From: Amphiura filiformis
Lineage: Eukaryota > Echinodermata > Ophiuroidea > Amphilepidida > Amphiuridae
DNA length: 64,000 bases
Assembly: GCF_039555335.1 (NCBI RefSeq)
Contig: NC_092640.1
Coordinates: forward strand, 36,835,569-36,899,568
Direction: 5' to 3'
The notes beneath the pieces were generated by a model that did no database searches, was not told where the DNA came from, and worked only from the letters and a program-made list of their open reading frames with translations. A program made the translations under genes and the position numbers. Shown piece after piece: positions 36,347-49,842 of the stretch (positions are counted from its first letter, which is position 1; each line of letters begins with the position of its first letter).

Positions 36347-37654
36347 ACAGGAGTGTTCAGAAATGGGGGTTTGAAAATAATATTTTGTAATGAGTCGAAA
36401 TGGAACTTAATGGAAATGGGTCCAACTATTTACCAATAATGGAAATAGGTCCAAAATGACCCAAAATAATAATATTAATAATAATTATGATGATGATGAT
36501 GATGATGATGATAAAGTGTTGTAACCTTAGGCCAAGTAAAAATTGTTCCTTCTAGTAGGTAGGCCCCCTCTAATGATCACAAAACCTTCCAAAAGTGTTT
36601 CTTATATAAAGCATCTCAACTTCCTAGACATCTTTCAAAAAATGTTATAACTCAATTTCAAAAAACAAAAATGAAATTGAAGTTACCTCAAAAAAGGAAG
36701 CGGTAGGGGATGAGAAACATGCTTTTTTTACTTGGCCTAGCTTTATATACTGACTGGTATAAAATGAACATTTTATTTTAAAAGTTGATTATAGTTGAAT
36801 ATGAACCGACCACAGAGAAAAGGTCCATTGTCTACCCCGAGTGTTCCGGGGAGAGGGGGCACTCCCACTTTTGAGGTGACTTTTTGCATGCTTCGCGCGC
36901 ATTTTGGACTATTTTCACATTTTTAGCTTAAAAGTTATTTTTCAGGGTCACTGACAGCCAATTTTTTGCACATGTGCATAATGAACCCAATTTTCTTGGT
37001 GCCCTCTTTTTCGACAAAACTGCCATAGACCCCTAGTGTCGTAAGGCACAGGTCACTTTCATATTCGAGTCCCCCCAGCTAAATCCTAATCCTTTAGTTA
37101 GTTTTAACTGGCAATAAAAGTCAAATTTCAATAGTTTTGCAATTTGAGGGAAAATTGGCTAAAAACATGCAATTTTGCATGATTTCTTACAATTGCAGTC
37201 TCAATATTCAAAGCTCAATTCTATGTATTCAAAATTTTGAGTAGGCCTATAGGCTATGAGTTTGTTCATAAATTTAATATTTTATGTTAATTTTGATAAT
37301 TGAGAATAAAAGATATTTAGAAATTGTGTTTTCTGAAAATTAGAATCTGAAATTGGTTTTAGTACAAGGCTGGTCTTGATTGTCACGGCCAGGATTGGGA
37401 TTTAGCTAGGCCTATATTTCATTTGCCAAAACAGGATAATATTTATTTTATTACAAAAAATTAGTATTGTATTTTTCTGGAGCCGGAGTAGTGTGAGCAT
37501 CGGTATTATTGGGATTTTAGATGCAAAAATTTAACATGGACTGCGAAAAAGGTCTAGTGTAGATTCATATGACAATTAAAGTCACAAGACGTTCTGAGAA
37601 TTACTTGGGCAAAAAATGCAAATTTAAATACAGACTTGTAGTATTGGGACCTGC
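36347..37654. other. Intergenic with a GAT microsatellite
   Basis: A (GAT)n run lies at about 36,488-36,512; otherwise no gene or repeat recognised. Confidence 0.5.
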
Positions 37655-37921
37655 CATAAGTACAGGTACGGGTCTCGGACCATGAGTACGGGTACGGGTC
37701 CCAGGCCATGGGTACGGGTATGGGTCCCAGTCCATGAGTACGGGTACGGGTCCAAAGTCAAAATAGGGCATGAGTATGGGTACGGGACCGAAGCCGTGGG
37801 TACAGGTACAGAAATTGGGACTCGAGTATGGGTACGGCTCCCAATATGGGTACAGGGTACAGGCCATGGGTACAGGTATGGAAATTGGGACTTGTATGGG
37901 TCCTATTATAGGTATGGGTAT
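37655..37921. repeat. GGTACGGGT array, copy 1
   Basis: Degenerate repeats of CCATGAGTACGGGTACGGGT. The block also contains AAGTCAAAATAGGGCATGAG and AAATTGGGACT, in the same order as copy 2 at 39,089-39,319. Apparent frames rich in GYGY are repeat translations. Confidence 0.8.
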
Positions 37922-38095
37922 AAACAAATTAATTAAACAAGTACAAAAAGAGATTTAGTATTGGTGGTTATAGTGAATCTAGCCTAAAGGTGACATATTT
38001 TGAGATGCAAGTGAAAAAACTATGTCTATGTATGGACACCTAGACTGTGCAATACTAATTTCAACATACATTTAGCAGTGATAGTAGTGATGTAG

Positions 38096-38205
38096 CTTTC
38101 GAGTGTGGACTCGGACTCAAGTCCACTTTTTGCTGGACTCGGTCGGATTCGGCAAGTACTTGGGTTCGAAGTCTACCCCCGAGTCCAATTCCAGTCCAAT
38201 CAATC
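38096..38205. repeat. GGACTCGG-rich block
   Basis: Multiple GGACTCGG and GAGTCCA motifs. Related blocks lie at 41,325-41,425 (mainly inverted order) and about 43,040-43,115. Confidence 0.55.
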
Positions 38206-39088
38206 CATGTACAATGTGGAAAAATTATTTATCTCAAAACATCAATTGGAATTACATTAATTGTCCGCAATTTAAGTAAGTAGAAGTAAGTAGAATCATA
38301 CATGCACATCTACATCCTCCAGATTATCCATTAGCATATCATTAATTATGCACATCCAGTTAATTCTATCTGTGTTTTATTAATACCGGTATTTAAAAAC
38401 CTCTATAAATCTCCTATAAATCCCAAATTTCTGTATGGTAAGGACCTCTGTATTCATTGACTCAGATGCACTATAGTCCAAGCCTGGGCACAAGAAATAC
38501 ATGTGATGTGGCTGGCGGAAAATCTCACACCAGTCACATTATCATGTCGTTCCACATGTGTGCAGCATACAAGTAGTGGAGTGTATTTGGATGGGGAATA
38601 TCAAAATGATTAATAAACATAAAAGCTATATAATAATGATATTTTAACATGATAACTTGAAATTCCCCACAAAAGAACAAATCTTGAAATGTTTTCCCAG
38701 TTTGCTGGTTTTTTTTCTGTATTTATAATTGATCAGTCATTGTGTGAATGAGACATGTAGCATATGATACATGGATATGGGTGGCAATGTGCACAGGCTG
38801 TTACAGTGTAGCAGCATTCATGATCATTTTGTGTAGCCAGGGCTGGGTTTATCTTTTTCAGGGCCCTGGACCAAGCTTAAATAAAATTAAGGGCACTTGC
38901 TATAGCTTTCTATCTGGATCCATGTGTTACTCCCCACCCAACACCATCCATGATGTAACCTTTTTGTTTTAAATATGAATTTATGATCAGAGGACTCGCA
39001 TTGGGATTCATGAGTGGAGTTAACATGCATCTGGGAAGTGAGAGTATTCTATTCTCACTTTTCTGCATTTGTGTAACCATGTACTGTA

Positions 39089-39319
39089 TGGTACCCGTGG
39101 GTACGGGTACCGGACCATGAGTACGGGTACGGGTCCCATGCCACGAGTATGGGTCCCAGGCCATGAGGACAGGTACGGGTCCTAGTCCATGAGTACGGGT
39201 ACAGGTCCGAAGTCAAAACAGGGCATGAGTACGGTCCGGGTCCGAAGCCATGGGTATCACTACAGGTATGGGTACGGAAATTGTGGTTCGAGTACGGGTA
39301 CGAGTATGGGTACAGGTAA
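39089..39319. repeat. GGTACGGGT array, copy 2
   Basis: Same orientation and internal order as copy 1, including GTCAAAACAGGGCATGAGTA and CGAAGCCATGGGTA, indicating two copies of one repeat rather than independent simple repeats. Confidence 0.8.
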
Positions 39320-41014
39320 TACAAATAAGCCTGATCCAGGGGCGATGCACCCAGAAACTCTTGGGATTTTATGTATTTTGTTTGAGTGCAAAATGGTGTC
39401 AAAATGGCATTTATGCTTTTACAAAAACCTTCAGCAAAAATATTTTTAATCTGGGTAAAAATCGGAATTAAACTTGGGCCTTTAAAAGGTATTTGGGGAA
39501 AATTTGGGAAATCTTAAAAATATGCAGGGCCTCTTGAAGCCCTGAAGATCCTCTACAAACATTTTTACAGTATTTTGGATACAAATGGTTGGATCTGTAA
39601 TGGTTCAGTGGAGTTTCAAATTTTTACTGAGGGATGTGGAATTCAAATAGAATAGCCCAATGATGTGGCCAGACTCCTTTTTACAATACAGATAACCGGG
39701 ACAGATGATATACTCGTACGTATATATCTCTATCTGCTACCCAGCCCCGGGACCCAACACCGCCACACACACAGTCATATCAAAAACTCAACCAAACAAA
39801 TTAACATGTACAAAACAACAAACATGACAATAACTGAACACGTGCAGCAAGGGGCAGGTGCCAGGGATTTCGAATTTTTCTCTCTATTTCTTCCCCCTCT
39901 CTCTTTCTCTCTCAGGCCCCCGTTTTTCTTTTCCCTCGCTTTTTTTTCTTTTCCTTCCCTTTCCCTCACCCCATCATAAAGCGGCCCCTGCATGTCTGGG
40001 TGGCACCTGAATACAACTTGTAAACTACATGTAGGCCTAATACATGTCATGGTCGATTCCAGTGAAAACGAGACAAAAAATCTCTCAGGGGCTATTTTAA
40101 AACTGTTTTCCATTTCAACCGACTCATCAAATGAGAAGATCATTATCTTGGGAATCATCAGGCGGAAGTGCCATCTGATTAAAAAATAGCTTTTATTACT
40201 AGACCAATAAATACATGTACATGAATACATGTATAATTTACATGTGCATTGTATGTTGCCTACGAATTTAAGCCTATATATTAATATTTCACCTGTTGTA
40301 CATCGTAAAGTTTCACTTTCTTTAATATCTTTTAATATTAAATGTGTAACCCATAGATTAGACATGGGTGAAGACTTTGAATGCAAAGTATAATTTTATT
40401 TTACATAATCTTTATTATTTTTTAAGAAACACCCATAGGTATGATTGTGTCAATTCTTTGAGGTCTTTTTAAACATGCTGAAGTGGCTATCATTTTAATA
40501 ACATTACTGCATTAGTCCAAAAGGTTACAATAAATGCTTTATATGATTTGGTATATAGTTGCAGGATGAGGATCTTGGATGGATTCGTGGGGTTACAGCT
40601 TAATTGTTAAATAAAAATGACAATTACTTTTTCGTATGTCAATAATTCAGACTCAACCAAAATGAATTTTGATCAAAATACAAACTACAAGAAATATTTA
40701 GAATTGATCGCATTTGGGTATCAGCATTGTGAGAATAATAAAGTAATCAAATATCAAATAAACACAACAAACAGTTTTATATTAGTATTTGAAGTAAAAT
40801 CATTCCATATTTTCAGTATGATGACAGTATGATTCTGCTAAGTGACAGATAAATCTAAATAATTATATGAGTAGGATATATGACAGATCACAGATTTGAC
40901 AGCCCCCCTAATTTGGAAAATGACCAAATAAGTTAAGTCAACAAATTTGAGATCTATTTTGACATTTTTAGATAATCGTTTCACATTATGTGTTGGATTT
41001 AAAGGGCATTTCGT

Positions 41015-41325
41015 GATCCACAGCCTCATCCCCCACTTTTCTCAAAAAAAGTTGAGATTTTTATATCACTGGAATACTCTGGCTACATAATGTTTATGTA
41101 CAAAATATTTCTTGCAGATTAATTCGTTTAGCAAAGATATCGCGAAATTTGAATTTCGTTCTGGTGCACCAGAACGAAATTACAACGTATTGTCTATGGA
41201 GCAGTGTAATACACATAATCATGCATAACTTGCAAACGCAAAATTGTAATCAACTGAAATTTTGGGAACATGCTTTTTTCGTGGAAGAGGATGCTAGGAT
41301 CACGAAATACTCCTTTAATTGGACT
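41015..41325. repeat. Dispersed repeat, copy B
   Basis: Co-linear with 24,830-25,175, with an extra inverted CGTTCTGGTGCACCAGAACG palindrome at about 41,157-41,176 not seen in copy A. Confidence 0.65.
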
Positions 41326-41425
41326 GGACTTGGACCGGACTCGGCTTCGAGTCCGAGTCCTTTTGTGTCTGAGTCCGAGCCGAGCCGAGTCTTTTTTGTC
41401 TCGAGCCAAGTCTGAGTATGACAAT
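41325..41425. repeat. GGACTCGG / CGAGTCC block
   Basis: Repeats GGACTCGG, GAGTCCGAGTCC and CGAGCCGAG; related to 38,096-38,205. Confidence 0.55.
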
Positions 41426-42031
41426 AACTTGAACGATACATCACTGGTAACTTCACATATATGATTTTGTGGAATTTTATACAGAAAATATCCGGGTAAA
41501 ATATACTCGTAAAAAATAATCAGTAAGGTACCAAACTTTGTTTTTATATACATTTTTCAGAACGATCATTTTATTCTTGATACGTGGGTATAACAACATT
41601 AGGCTATTAGCCAATCTGGAGTCCACAAACCTTTGTGGAATTCAATTGTTTTGACTATATTAATATATAAACTGATGAAGAGAGATCGAACGGTAAATGA
41701 TTTCATTTTGATTGAAGACCATTCAGTGACATTATATGGTGCTTTATCTTTTAACTTGTGGGTATAAACGGCAATTCATTTAAACCATGGATCATCGCTT
41801 GACCTTTGGAAGTGGACATGATATGCTCCATCAATAACATGATCGCCTTGATATTTGGGAAGTTCACGCAGAGCTTGCACTACTTGATTTGCACATTTGC
41901 ACATCACTGTATAAGTCTATGGAATAAAATTACTACACATTTCCAAAAATAAGAGTAGCACTTTGCTCCGCGATACAGCCAAACGCTGACACAGATACAT
42001 TTTGTCTCGTTTTCGCTGGAATCGACCATAT

Positions 42032-43109
42032 GTCTGATGTATCTGGCATGCAGCAGTGCCTGTAAGGGGGGAACGTGTCTGTGTAGGGGTGTGTGTGTAT
42101 GGGTGTGCAACCGTGGAAGTGTCGCTGCTTGTGCAGTGTTACATGTAGGCCTAATTGGCCTATACATGAAGGGCAATGTATTCAGGGGGGATAAATATTA
42201 GAAAAAGAACATACCAATTGTAAACAATATTAAATATTCTTGTAATAAAATGTCTTGCAGTTCAATCATGGATTCATGTGCTATACAGTATACTTGTCCG
42301 TTTGTGATATAAATTGCAAACATCTATTCAAAATTGGAAAAATTATAGTGAACACACACAATCCACACCAAACTACATGTATGGGACCATGATACATCCT
42401 ATAGGTCCCTTGGCCTTGCCTGTTAAAAGATCATGCATCCCCACTGAATTTCATAAATTAATTAATATGATTAAAATAAAATGTAAAAAATAATTAAAAA
42501 GTTCCTTTAAACTTTGTGAGAAGTTGAAGTGGGATATATATAGGCAAAATATGTATTATAATTATAAATAAATATTCTGTTATTAATTGATAATATATTA
42601 TTACGATTCAACTATTGTGACAGATAAATCTAAATATAGACCCCTATGATTAAATTGGCAAATAAGTGAAGCCAACTAATTTAGGATCAAATGATCAAAT
42701 GACTCGGCTCCAAGTTTGAGTCATATTTTTGGGTGGGGGTGGGGGAGGGGAGGTGGTCATCTCCTATTTCATAAAAAAGGGATACTAACCCTTTTTTATT
42801 ATTATATTTATGATCTTCTGGCCACTAGAAGATCATGGCCACTATTTTTATAATCTTCCCGGTTTTGAGACCCACTCCCTGCAGATACCAGACATTTGTA
42901 CGACCCTTTCAATTCACAGACACAAATACCCAGATATCTGTATATTTTGTACATGTACATTGATTGAAAATTGTCTTCTTGATGGTAGTAAAAAACAGTG
43001 ACCCACTGACCCCTCCCCTTTCCGAAGAAAATGACTGCCCCCTTGTGTCCGAGTGTGAGTATAGCTAAGTCTGTTTGTGTCGGAGTCCGAATCCGACAAA
43101 AATAGTCCA
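42032..43109. other. Intergenic, nothing recognised
   Basis: Only a short G/T-rich tract near 42,085 and a small perfect hairpin ATGATCTTCT...AGAAGATCAT at 42,810-42,836. Confidence 0.4.
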
Positions 43110-43470
43110 AGTCCAGACTCAAAAGATGAAAATTTGGATTTCCGGAGCTTGGATGAATAGAAAAAGTCTGGATATCCGAACTCCTCTATAGGTCAAGCGT
43201 ATGGCTATGTCTGAAAAGTCCGGATTTCCGGAGCTTGTATGCATAAAAAAAGACTGGATATCCGAACTCCTCTATAGGTCGAGCGCGGCACTATGTAGGG
43301 AAAATTTTTGAAAAGTCCGGATTTCCGGAGCTTGGATGGATAGAAAAAGTCTGGATATCCGAACTCCTCTATATGAAAAGTCCGGATATCCGGAGCTTGG
43401 ATGGATAGAAAAAGTCCGGATATCCGAACTCCTCTATAGGGGGTGTGCGCTTATTTTCTGGAATAGCCCA
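43110..43470. repeat. 'tccggatatccg / aactcctctatagg' tandem array ending in the inverted 42-bp terminus
   Basis: Repeats of AAGTC(C/T)GGAT(A/T)TCCG, GAGCTTGGATGGATAGAAAA and AACTCCTCTATAGG. It ends with the reverse complement of GGGCTATTCCAGAAAATAA...GAGGAGT from 29,395-29,436 (one mismatch in about 42). Confidence 0.8.
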
Positions 43471-46400
43471 ATGTGTGATAGCTACTTTATTTTTCAATCA
43501 TAACAACTATTTAGTATGGGTTGGAAGTTTCAGACGATATAGTTTATTCAGAGACACCCTGTAAATCTGATGTAAAATGTAAAATTTTGAAAATATTGTT
43601 ATAGGCCTACATATTTTTATTCAATTGGATAAAGTCTTTTATTGAAATTTACTAATACTTAATAAACTATATTCATGCATATTGTCTTTTTAAAATGCGA
43701 TTCAGAATATTTATTTCGCTATGGTATCGAGAAAAGTAATGCTCCACAAATACTTGAAATCCTTCCAATTATTCCAAGGGTCAATGTATACAATTGCAAA
43801 ACGCGACTACTATTATAACGAATTCAAACTTTTGAAATTAATGAAACAATATTTCTTCAAACAATATATATTTTCTTTTAGTTGACAAAAAATATTAATT
43901 AATTTTTTTTTAATGTGACAAAAATCAAATACGGCCTATCTGTTCAGAATTAAATACATTGTAAATTATTTAATATCAGATACGTTATGTCCTGCAACTA
44001 GATCATAATAACTTAAAAAGTGATTCAAAATTAGGAGCTACCGAAGGACAAAAACGCAAATTCTTGGCCTACACCTGACTCTCAAATACCTGTTTCCACC
44101 TCGGACTTCCGTATCTAAATTAACATGTCGCATGTAACTGGTGCGTAATAACTAAAAACATTAAAAAAATAAGCAGAACATCACAATACGTTTGATCATA
44201 GACCTTCACCCATAAAGAAACCGACAAAAATATTTACCGTTATATTGTCTCAAAAATATAGCAACTTACCCTATAATCGGCATATAAAAGGTCGCCCAGT
44301 AAGAAAATCCGAACGCACAGTAGCGATGTCAAGTATTAAATCCGCTTAACCTGATCGCGTCAAGTCCAAGAGGCTAAATTTGACTGTTGTTTCTTTACAA
44401 GTATGATTTTGCTGTATTCCGTTCGGTGATACTGAACTTTGACCAAACACAACGCCCAGGTAAACGTGTTTTATGATACCAATGTTTACTAAATTGCCAG
44501 GACGTGTTGCCTGAGCTCGATACATGCCTACTGTTAAAGAAAAAAGTGCTACTATTATCATTCACTTTGAACTTGCAAATAAAACCTGTTACGCGTACTC
44601 ATGTGAACCTATCAAGCGACTGAAATGAGGATCATGTCGCCACAGTTGTTTTCAAGCTATGAACTGATTCACATTTAAATCCCTTTGTTCTTTACTGTTT
44701 AAAAATCCGATGGCTTCAACTATTCTTTACTGAATATGTCACATATTAATGATGTTTACTTCATATTAAAACTGAATAATTTAAAAGTTCTATATATATC
44801 ATGATGTGAAAATATGTCACGATATTGTCCTATTTTGTCATTTTACCCTTATCGGGTCATGTGATACTTCTTACGCAGAGGAAATGTAAGAGGGAAACTT
44901 ACAACACAGGATTTAACATGTTTAATATAAACAAATGACTCAGTTGGGGACCCGGAGAATGCACCTATCTCAGGTGTGTTTAGTATCTTAGATGAATACT
45001 GTATATGCCTTGAGCCATTACCAAGCTTACTATAAAAAAAAAAGCAGGAAAAGAATATCTTTCCATCAACCTTTCCGCGGTTGACTGCTCTTATGCTTTG
45101 AGGGCGAGAAATTGGTGAAACTTTGTTTTTCTTTCTCGCTCTCATCTAATTTATCACTACCAGATTCCAGTTATTATTCACGTTTAATTGTAACAATACA
45201 CCCACCCAATTTGTTGCACCAAAAACTAAAACAAAACACTAACTGTGTTGCTAATATTGAACGACATTGGGCGTATGGGGTATTAAATGCGCGTAAATAA
45301 ACCATCGTTCTTTTCAAGTTAAATTATTATACGATGATTAGTTCTGAGGCTAAAGGTGTATTTATAATGGTCGCGATACTTTTGTTGAAGGCTTAGTTTT
45401 GTTTGGTTTCCTTCTCCGTTTTTCCCGAATAGCGTATTCCCATTTCTCTACATTGCACAGTGTCAACACCCTGTATTATAAATATTTTTCCATACAGCTC
45501 AATACTCCGTTGAAATCAATATTCTATTATTGACACAGATAAAGAAAGTTTACCTGAAAACAAATCGATTTGCTTGTAATAGAAACATCATATGGGGTAC
45601 TAGAGCATGCACAAATCGTAATAATGTGTAGAATATAGAAACTCTGTGGTGTATCTCATATGATAGTCATGGTATGCTTAGCCTGAGTTGCTCGGCCTAT
45701 CTCGAACAAAATCGCCATGCGTAGCTTTTGAAAAACGAGAGGATTCGCTGTACTATCACGGCAATTTTTGACACGAAGATATAGGGATGATGACGATGTG
45801 CATTGCTTCCTTTAAAATGGGAAATCATGTACACTCCGTAAAAAAGAATTAAGGTACTTGTTATGTTCACGCCTGTATATCTTAAACAAAGACAAATTTG
45901 TCAAAATTAAAACGATTTTAACGGATGAGGTCTTTTAGTTGCTGGTTCTAATTATGACATATACCTGTATTTGTTTAGGACATACACATGTAAAAAACAA
46001 CCGGGAGCCTAATTGTTTTGCGGTGTTATTAAACTGTGTGGTTTTCAAGTCCAGGGACCAGATTCACACAGTGTATTAAGTCAGTATTTTGTCGATGTCT
46101 AAAAATGTAATATTGGCACGAAATTAATACATTAAACAAATACATTGAAAGTCAAGAATTGGCCTATATATTATTTTTTATTTACATAGCAAGATTTTGA
46201 GTAGTGGATATGCACGTTCCAACAAAAATGAATATCAACAACGATAGAAATCTCTTTTGTATAATTTGACTTAGGGTGTAAAACTGTATATTTATTTTGC
46301 AACCTACGTATACAAATAAGTTACACATTTTCATAATTGTCAATCTACCGAGTTTCTCTGATAGAAGGATGAAGTATTTGGTAGTAATAGATCTTTCTAC

Positions 46401-47358
46401 TCTACTCTACTTTTAGTCATACATTTTCTTATTATAAGTACAGCATATTTTTTCACTAAAGTATATTATCTACAGCAATTTCATAATGATTAAAATCATT
46501 CAGGTAAAGCACCACCCCACACTTCTATCATAAATGGAATCGTTATCAACAACTTAATGTGAAAATGTCCACACTTTAATTAATTTAACAGAACCGAACC
46601 ATACGTACATAAGAGGGACGAGCCCATGAAACGGAAAATTTGATTGGGCAGTCATACCTGCACTGTAGGTTCACCACCAATTAGATTGACCATGCTTCCT
46701 GTGTAGGACATCATTAACAATGATTATCAAATTGATTGGACCGTCATCATGGTCATACCTATGCGGATGCCTATTTAGCCAAAGAGATAATTGTTCAGCA
46801 TTTAATCACACAACACTAATTAACACTGGGTATTTTGTTATTTCACAAATCTAACAAGCGGACAAGCTGTTTAATCATTATATTAATTGCTCATCCCCAT
46901 AACATAATAAATGGTTTCATGGTACGTTTCTATACAAAACACATTCATTATAGGTTCCTTATTCACTATTCGTATACATTCCCCGACCCCTGGCGATCAA
47001 CCGTAAAGTGCAAAATAAGTGTATCTCTAGTCATAAAACCCCTATTTTATGCATATCCCCGTGGAACCAAATTATCTCGAGTCACCTGAAAAGTACAAAT
47101 CACAGACACAATGTATAGAATAATTCCCTTGTCACATAAAGCGATTTCTACACATCAAGCAAAGATAAAGTGCCCAAATAAAGAATCTGGTATTTCAAAC
47201 TTACATCACGTTATTTCCTTCATAAAATTCATTTCAATGTGTGGAGATAACCAAACGATGCACACTACTACTTATGGAGCGCGCCAACCGGCGAAACCAT
47301 ATGTACTCTCAGATTGCAACCCACCAGTGCCTCCATATTTCTCGGCATATGAATAATG
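43471..47358. other. Intergenic, nothing recognised
   Basis: AT-rich. Longest frames (for example 44,346-44,561 minus, 44,849-45,145 minus) show no family resemblance. No arrays or inverted repeats noticed. Confidence 0.4.
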
Positions 47359-49793
47359 CATATGGTCGAATCCAACCAAAAGTGTCCACGGGCCAAAAAT
47401 AAAAGTCCGAAATAAAATGTCTCCACAATTTTTTCCTTTTGCCCATTGATTGATGACATATTGGCCTTATAGGAACCAAAAGTGCCATTACTAATCTTGA
47501 AAAATAAATCCAGGACGTGTGATAGTAAATGTGATATCAAAACCCAATGTTACCTACGAATACCACTAGGATGCTTTCAATATCGCAATACTAATCAACC
47601 TAAAACAAATGGAATATTCCCATTAACGCTTTTTTCGTGCAATGTAGACCACAGGGTGTCAGGAAAATGCAACTCAACCAGAAAATATTTGTTTTTATTT
47701 TTATAACGCGATCAATATGATCTTATTCAATTTATGCTAGTTTATTTTTGAAAATGAAGTTTAGGTCAGTTTCTGTATTTTATTTATCAAATGAGTATGA
47801 ATCAATTTACACATTGTATAAGAACGAGTATGATATATGTTTTCAAGAATATTAGGAATTATACGCATACACCTAACGCTTTATACAATGAAAAGGTGAA
47901 GAAACCCAGGTATTCGTAGGTAACAAGAGCGATTTAACAATATCTATATTGAGTTTATAGGTTTAAATTTTCTATTATGGTAATGAATTAATAAAATGGT
48001 AGTTTTTAGATCTCTTTCAGATGGTACGTCCAAACGAATAAATGCTATTACCTTAGATCAAAAATTTTTGATGCTTTTAGCAAGATTTTGACCACTTCAT
48101 TTTGATACAAGTAGTTAATCAGCAATTTTACATAATAAATAATTGTTGAATGAATCCGTATATGGGTAATAATAGTGTCCTGGGGTACCGCTTAAAGTTT
48201 TGACAATTAATTTCCATTGGTAGGGACACTTCATTACACATGTCATGTATTATGCTGTATTCGTAAGTAACATTTCAGTATTTGTAGGTAAGAATTAGAC
48301 TTTTGGTGGATATCGCAATCAAAACTTCATTTGATAAAGCACTTTGAATGTATTATTTTCTTTATGTGCGTTTATTGATACTTTAGACCTTATCATGTAT
48401 TAATAATGTCGGTTCACAGCGGTTGAAAAAGGATTGAAGTAAGAAACAAAGGCACTAAAGTGACTTTAATTTGCTTAATTGCACACAAATCGCTTAAAAA
48501 TCGTTATTGCAGACTTGTGAAGTCCATCTTGGAGTCAGTTACGTCTTGTGGCCTTTCGTTTGAGGGCAACTACAATTAGCTTTATACCAGGGTCCATCAA
48601 TGTGTTGTCTAGATCATGAGACAATGAGAACAGTCGTTTTTCCATGGTATTCGTAGGTAACCTTAGCGAAAACGTCAAAAGTTACCTTCGAATAAATCAA
48701 TTTGGACACAAATTACTCAGAAACCAGAAGTTCGGTAAACATTTAAAATGAAGCACACATGACAGTTGACAAATCCAAATATTTATCCCCTTCTAATCTT
48801 CTTTGAATCTGATTTTTCTTTCAAATGAGCAGACCGTCGTCTATTTCAGTACGTATTTTTCACCAATTAAGCCGTATTCAGTTTTGCATGGTGGGCATGC
48901 ATGTGAATTCGCAACTTTCATTGACATATGATTTGATAGCAAACATACAGGCCTTCGTTATGTACCAATATAGGCATTGGCATGAATGGCGGTGTTTCAC
49001 AATACTGTCATGATGTCAAAGTGTATTCGTAGGTAACATTCGGTTACCGAAATTTACCTACGAATACTTGCTTTTATTGTTGACATCTCAGAAATATTTA
49101 AACGCAGGTTATTGAAACTTAGTAGAAATAAAGAGTGTATTACCCTGCACCTATTGCTTAACTATTGTTTACTATTCTCTCACTTTGTGGAAATGGCACA
49201 GCTTTTAACATGTATTCGGAGGTAATGCATATTTTTTTACCAAACCTACCTTTGTGCCATTTAGAATTTCTGGCAGCTAAACACAATAATAAAGATGTCC
49301 GAATGCAATGCATTTCAGTATTGGACATATCAAAGCTTGTATCAATTGCGCATATATTAGTGATTTCCATTTTTTAAAGATATATCTAGTGCTATGAAAA
49401 ATTGTATTCGTAGGTAATGTAAAAAAATACCACTCAAAACATTATCACAAAAAATTCATAATTATGTACAAATATGTGAAAAATTGAACAGGCAATCTTT
49501 GAATACACACCTTTCAGGAAAATAATTTGGATTCAATCCAATGACTTCTTTTCATAACTGATTTAGATGTTTTTAAAAATACTTTAAGAAATATTTTGAA
49601 AAAATGGGTAAAAATAGCATGTTTTGGGGTATCTGTGTCTAAGTTTTTCACAGAAGGGGGTCTTATTATATATGGCGCGAAGCGTATGATCAAGGCGAAT
49701 AAACACAATACAAAAACGAATGCCAATTGATTAATACTTTTAAGTTATGGCCCTGAACATGCCGTGTACACTTTTCGTTGGATTCGACCATAT
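47359..49793. mobile_element. 2.4-kb TIR element with ten spaced copies of GTATTCGTAGGTAAC
   Basis: Ends are CATATGGTCGAATCCAAC, CAAAAGTGTCCACGG and the reverse complement of ATATGGTCGAATCCAAC, GAAAAGTGTACACGG. Motif copies start at 47,549(-), 47,910, 48,257, 48,278, 48,647, 48,681(-), 49,023, 49,053(-), 49,212 and 49,404; unmarked ones are plus strand. Six main copies are 347-390 bp apart while the sequence between them does not visibly repeat. No transposase frame. Confidence 0.75.
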
Positions 49794-49842
49794 ATGTACG
49801 GGAATGTCAAAAGGAGACACTTTTGGCAGTTACCATAGGTAT

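Larger units (their letters stand above)
40047..42031. mobile_element. 2-kb TIR element (termini CAT.TGGTCGATTCCA)
   Basis: Left end ATGGTCGATTCCAGTG, AAAACGAGACAAAA; right end is the inverted ATGGTCGATTCCAGCG, AAAACGAGACAAAA, about 30 bp with one mismatch. The interior contains dispersed repeat copy B (41,015-41,325) and a GGACTCGG block. No transposase seen. Ends resemble those of 47,359-49,793. Confidence 0.65.

Noticed and set aside
37601-37936. Open frames rich in GYG/PYP repeats on both strands
   Set aside because: They are translations of the GGTACGGGT array; no start context or conserved domain.
39775-40386. 203-codon minus-strand open frame
   Set aside because: Low-complexity RE/KE-rich stretch from a CT-rich tract and no conserved domain; overlaps the end of a TIR element.
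38096-41425. GGACTCGG blocks as TIRs of one 3.3-kb element
   Set aside because: The right block lies inside the better-supported element 40,047-42,031, and the blocks are low-complexity; pairing is not convincing.
29395-43470. Polinton/Maverick-like giant element between the 14-kb inverted termini
   Set aside because: No integrase, DNA polymerase B, ATPase or capsid-like frames in the interval.
44346-44561. 71-codon minus-strand frame as a possible exon
   Set aside because: No family resemblance, no neighbouring exons, length within chance expectation for this base composition.
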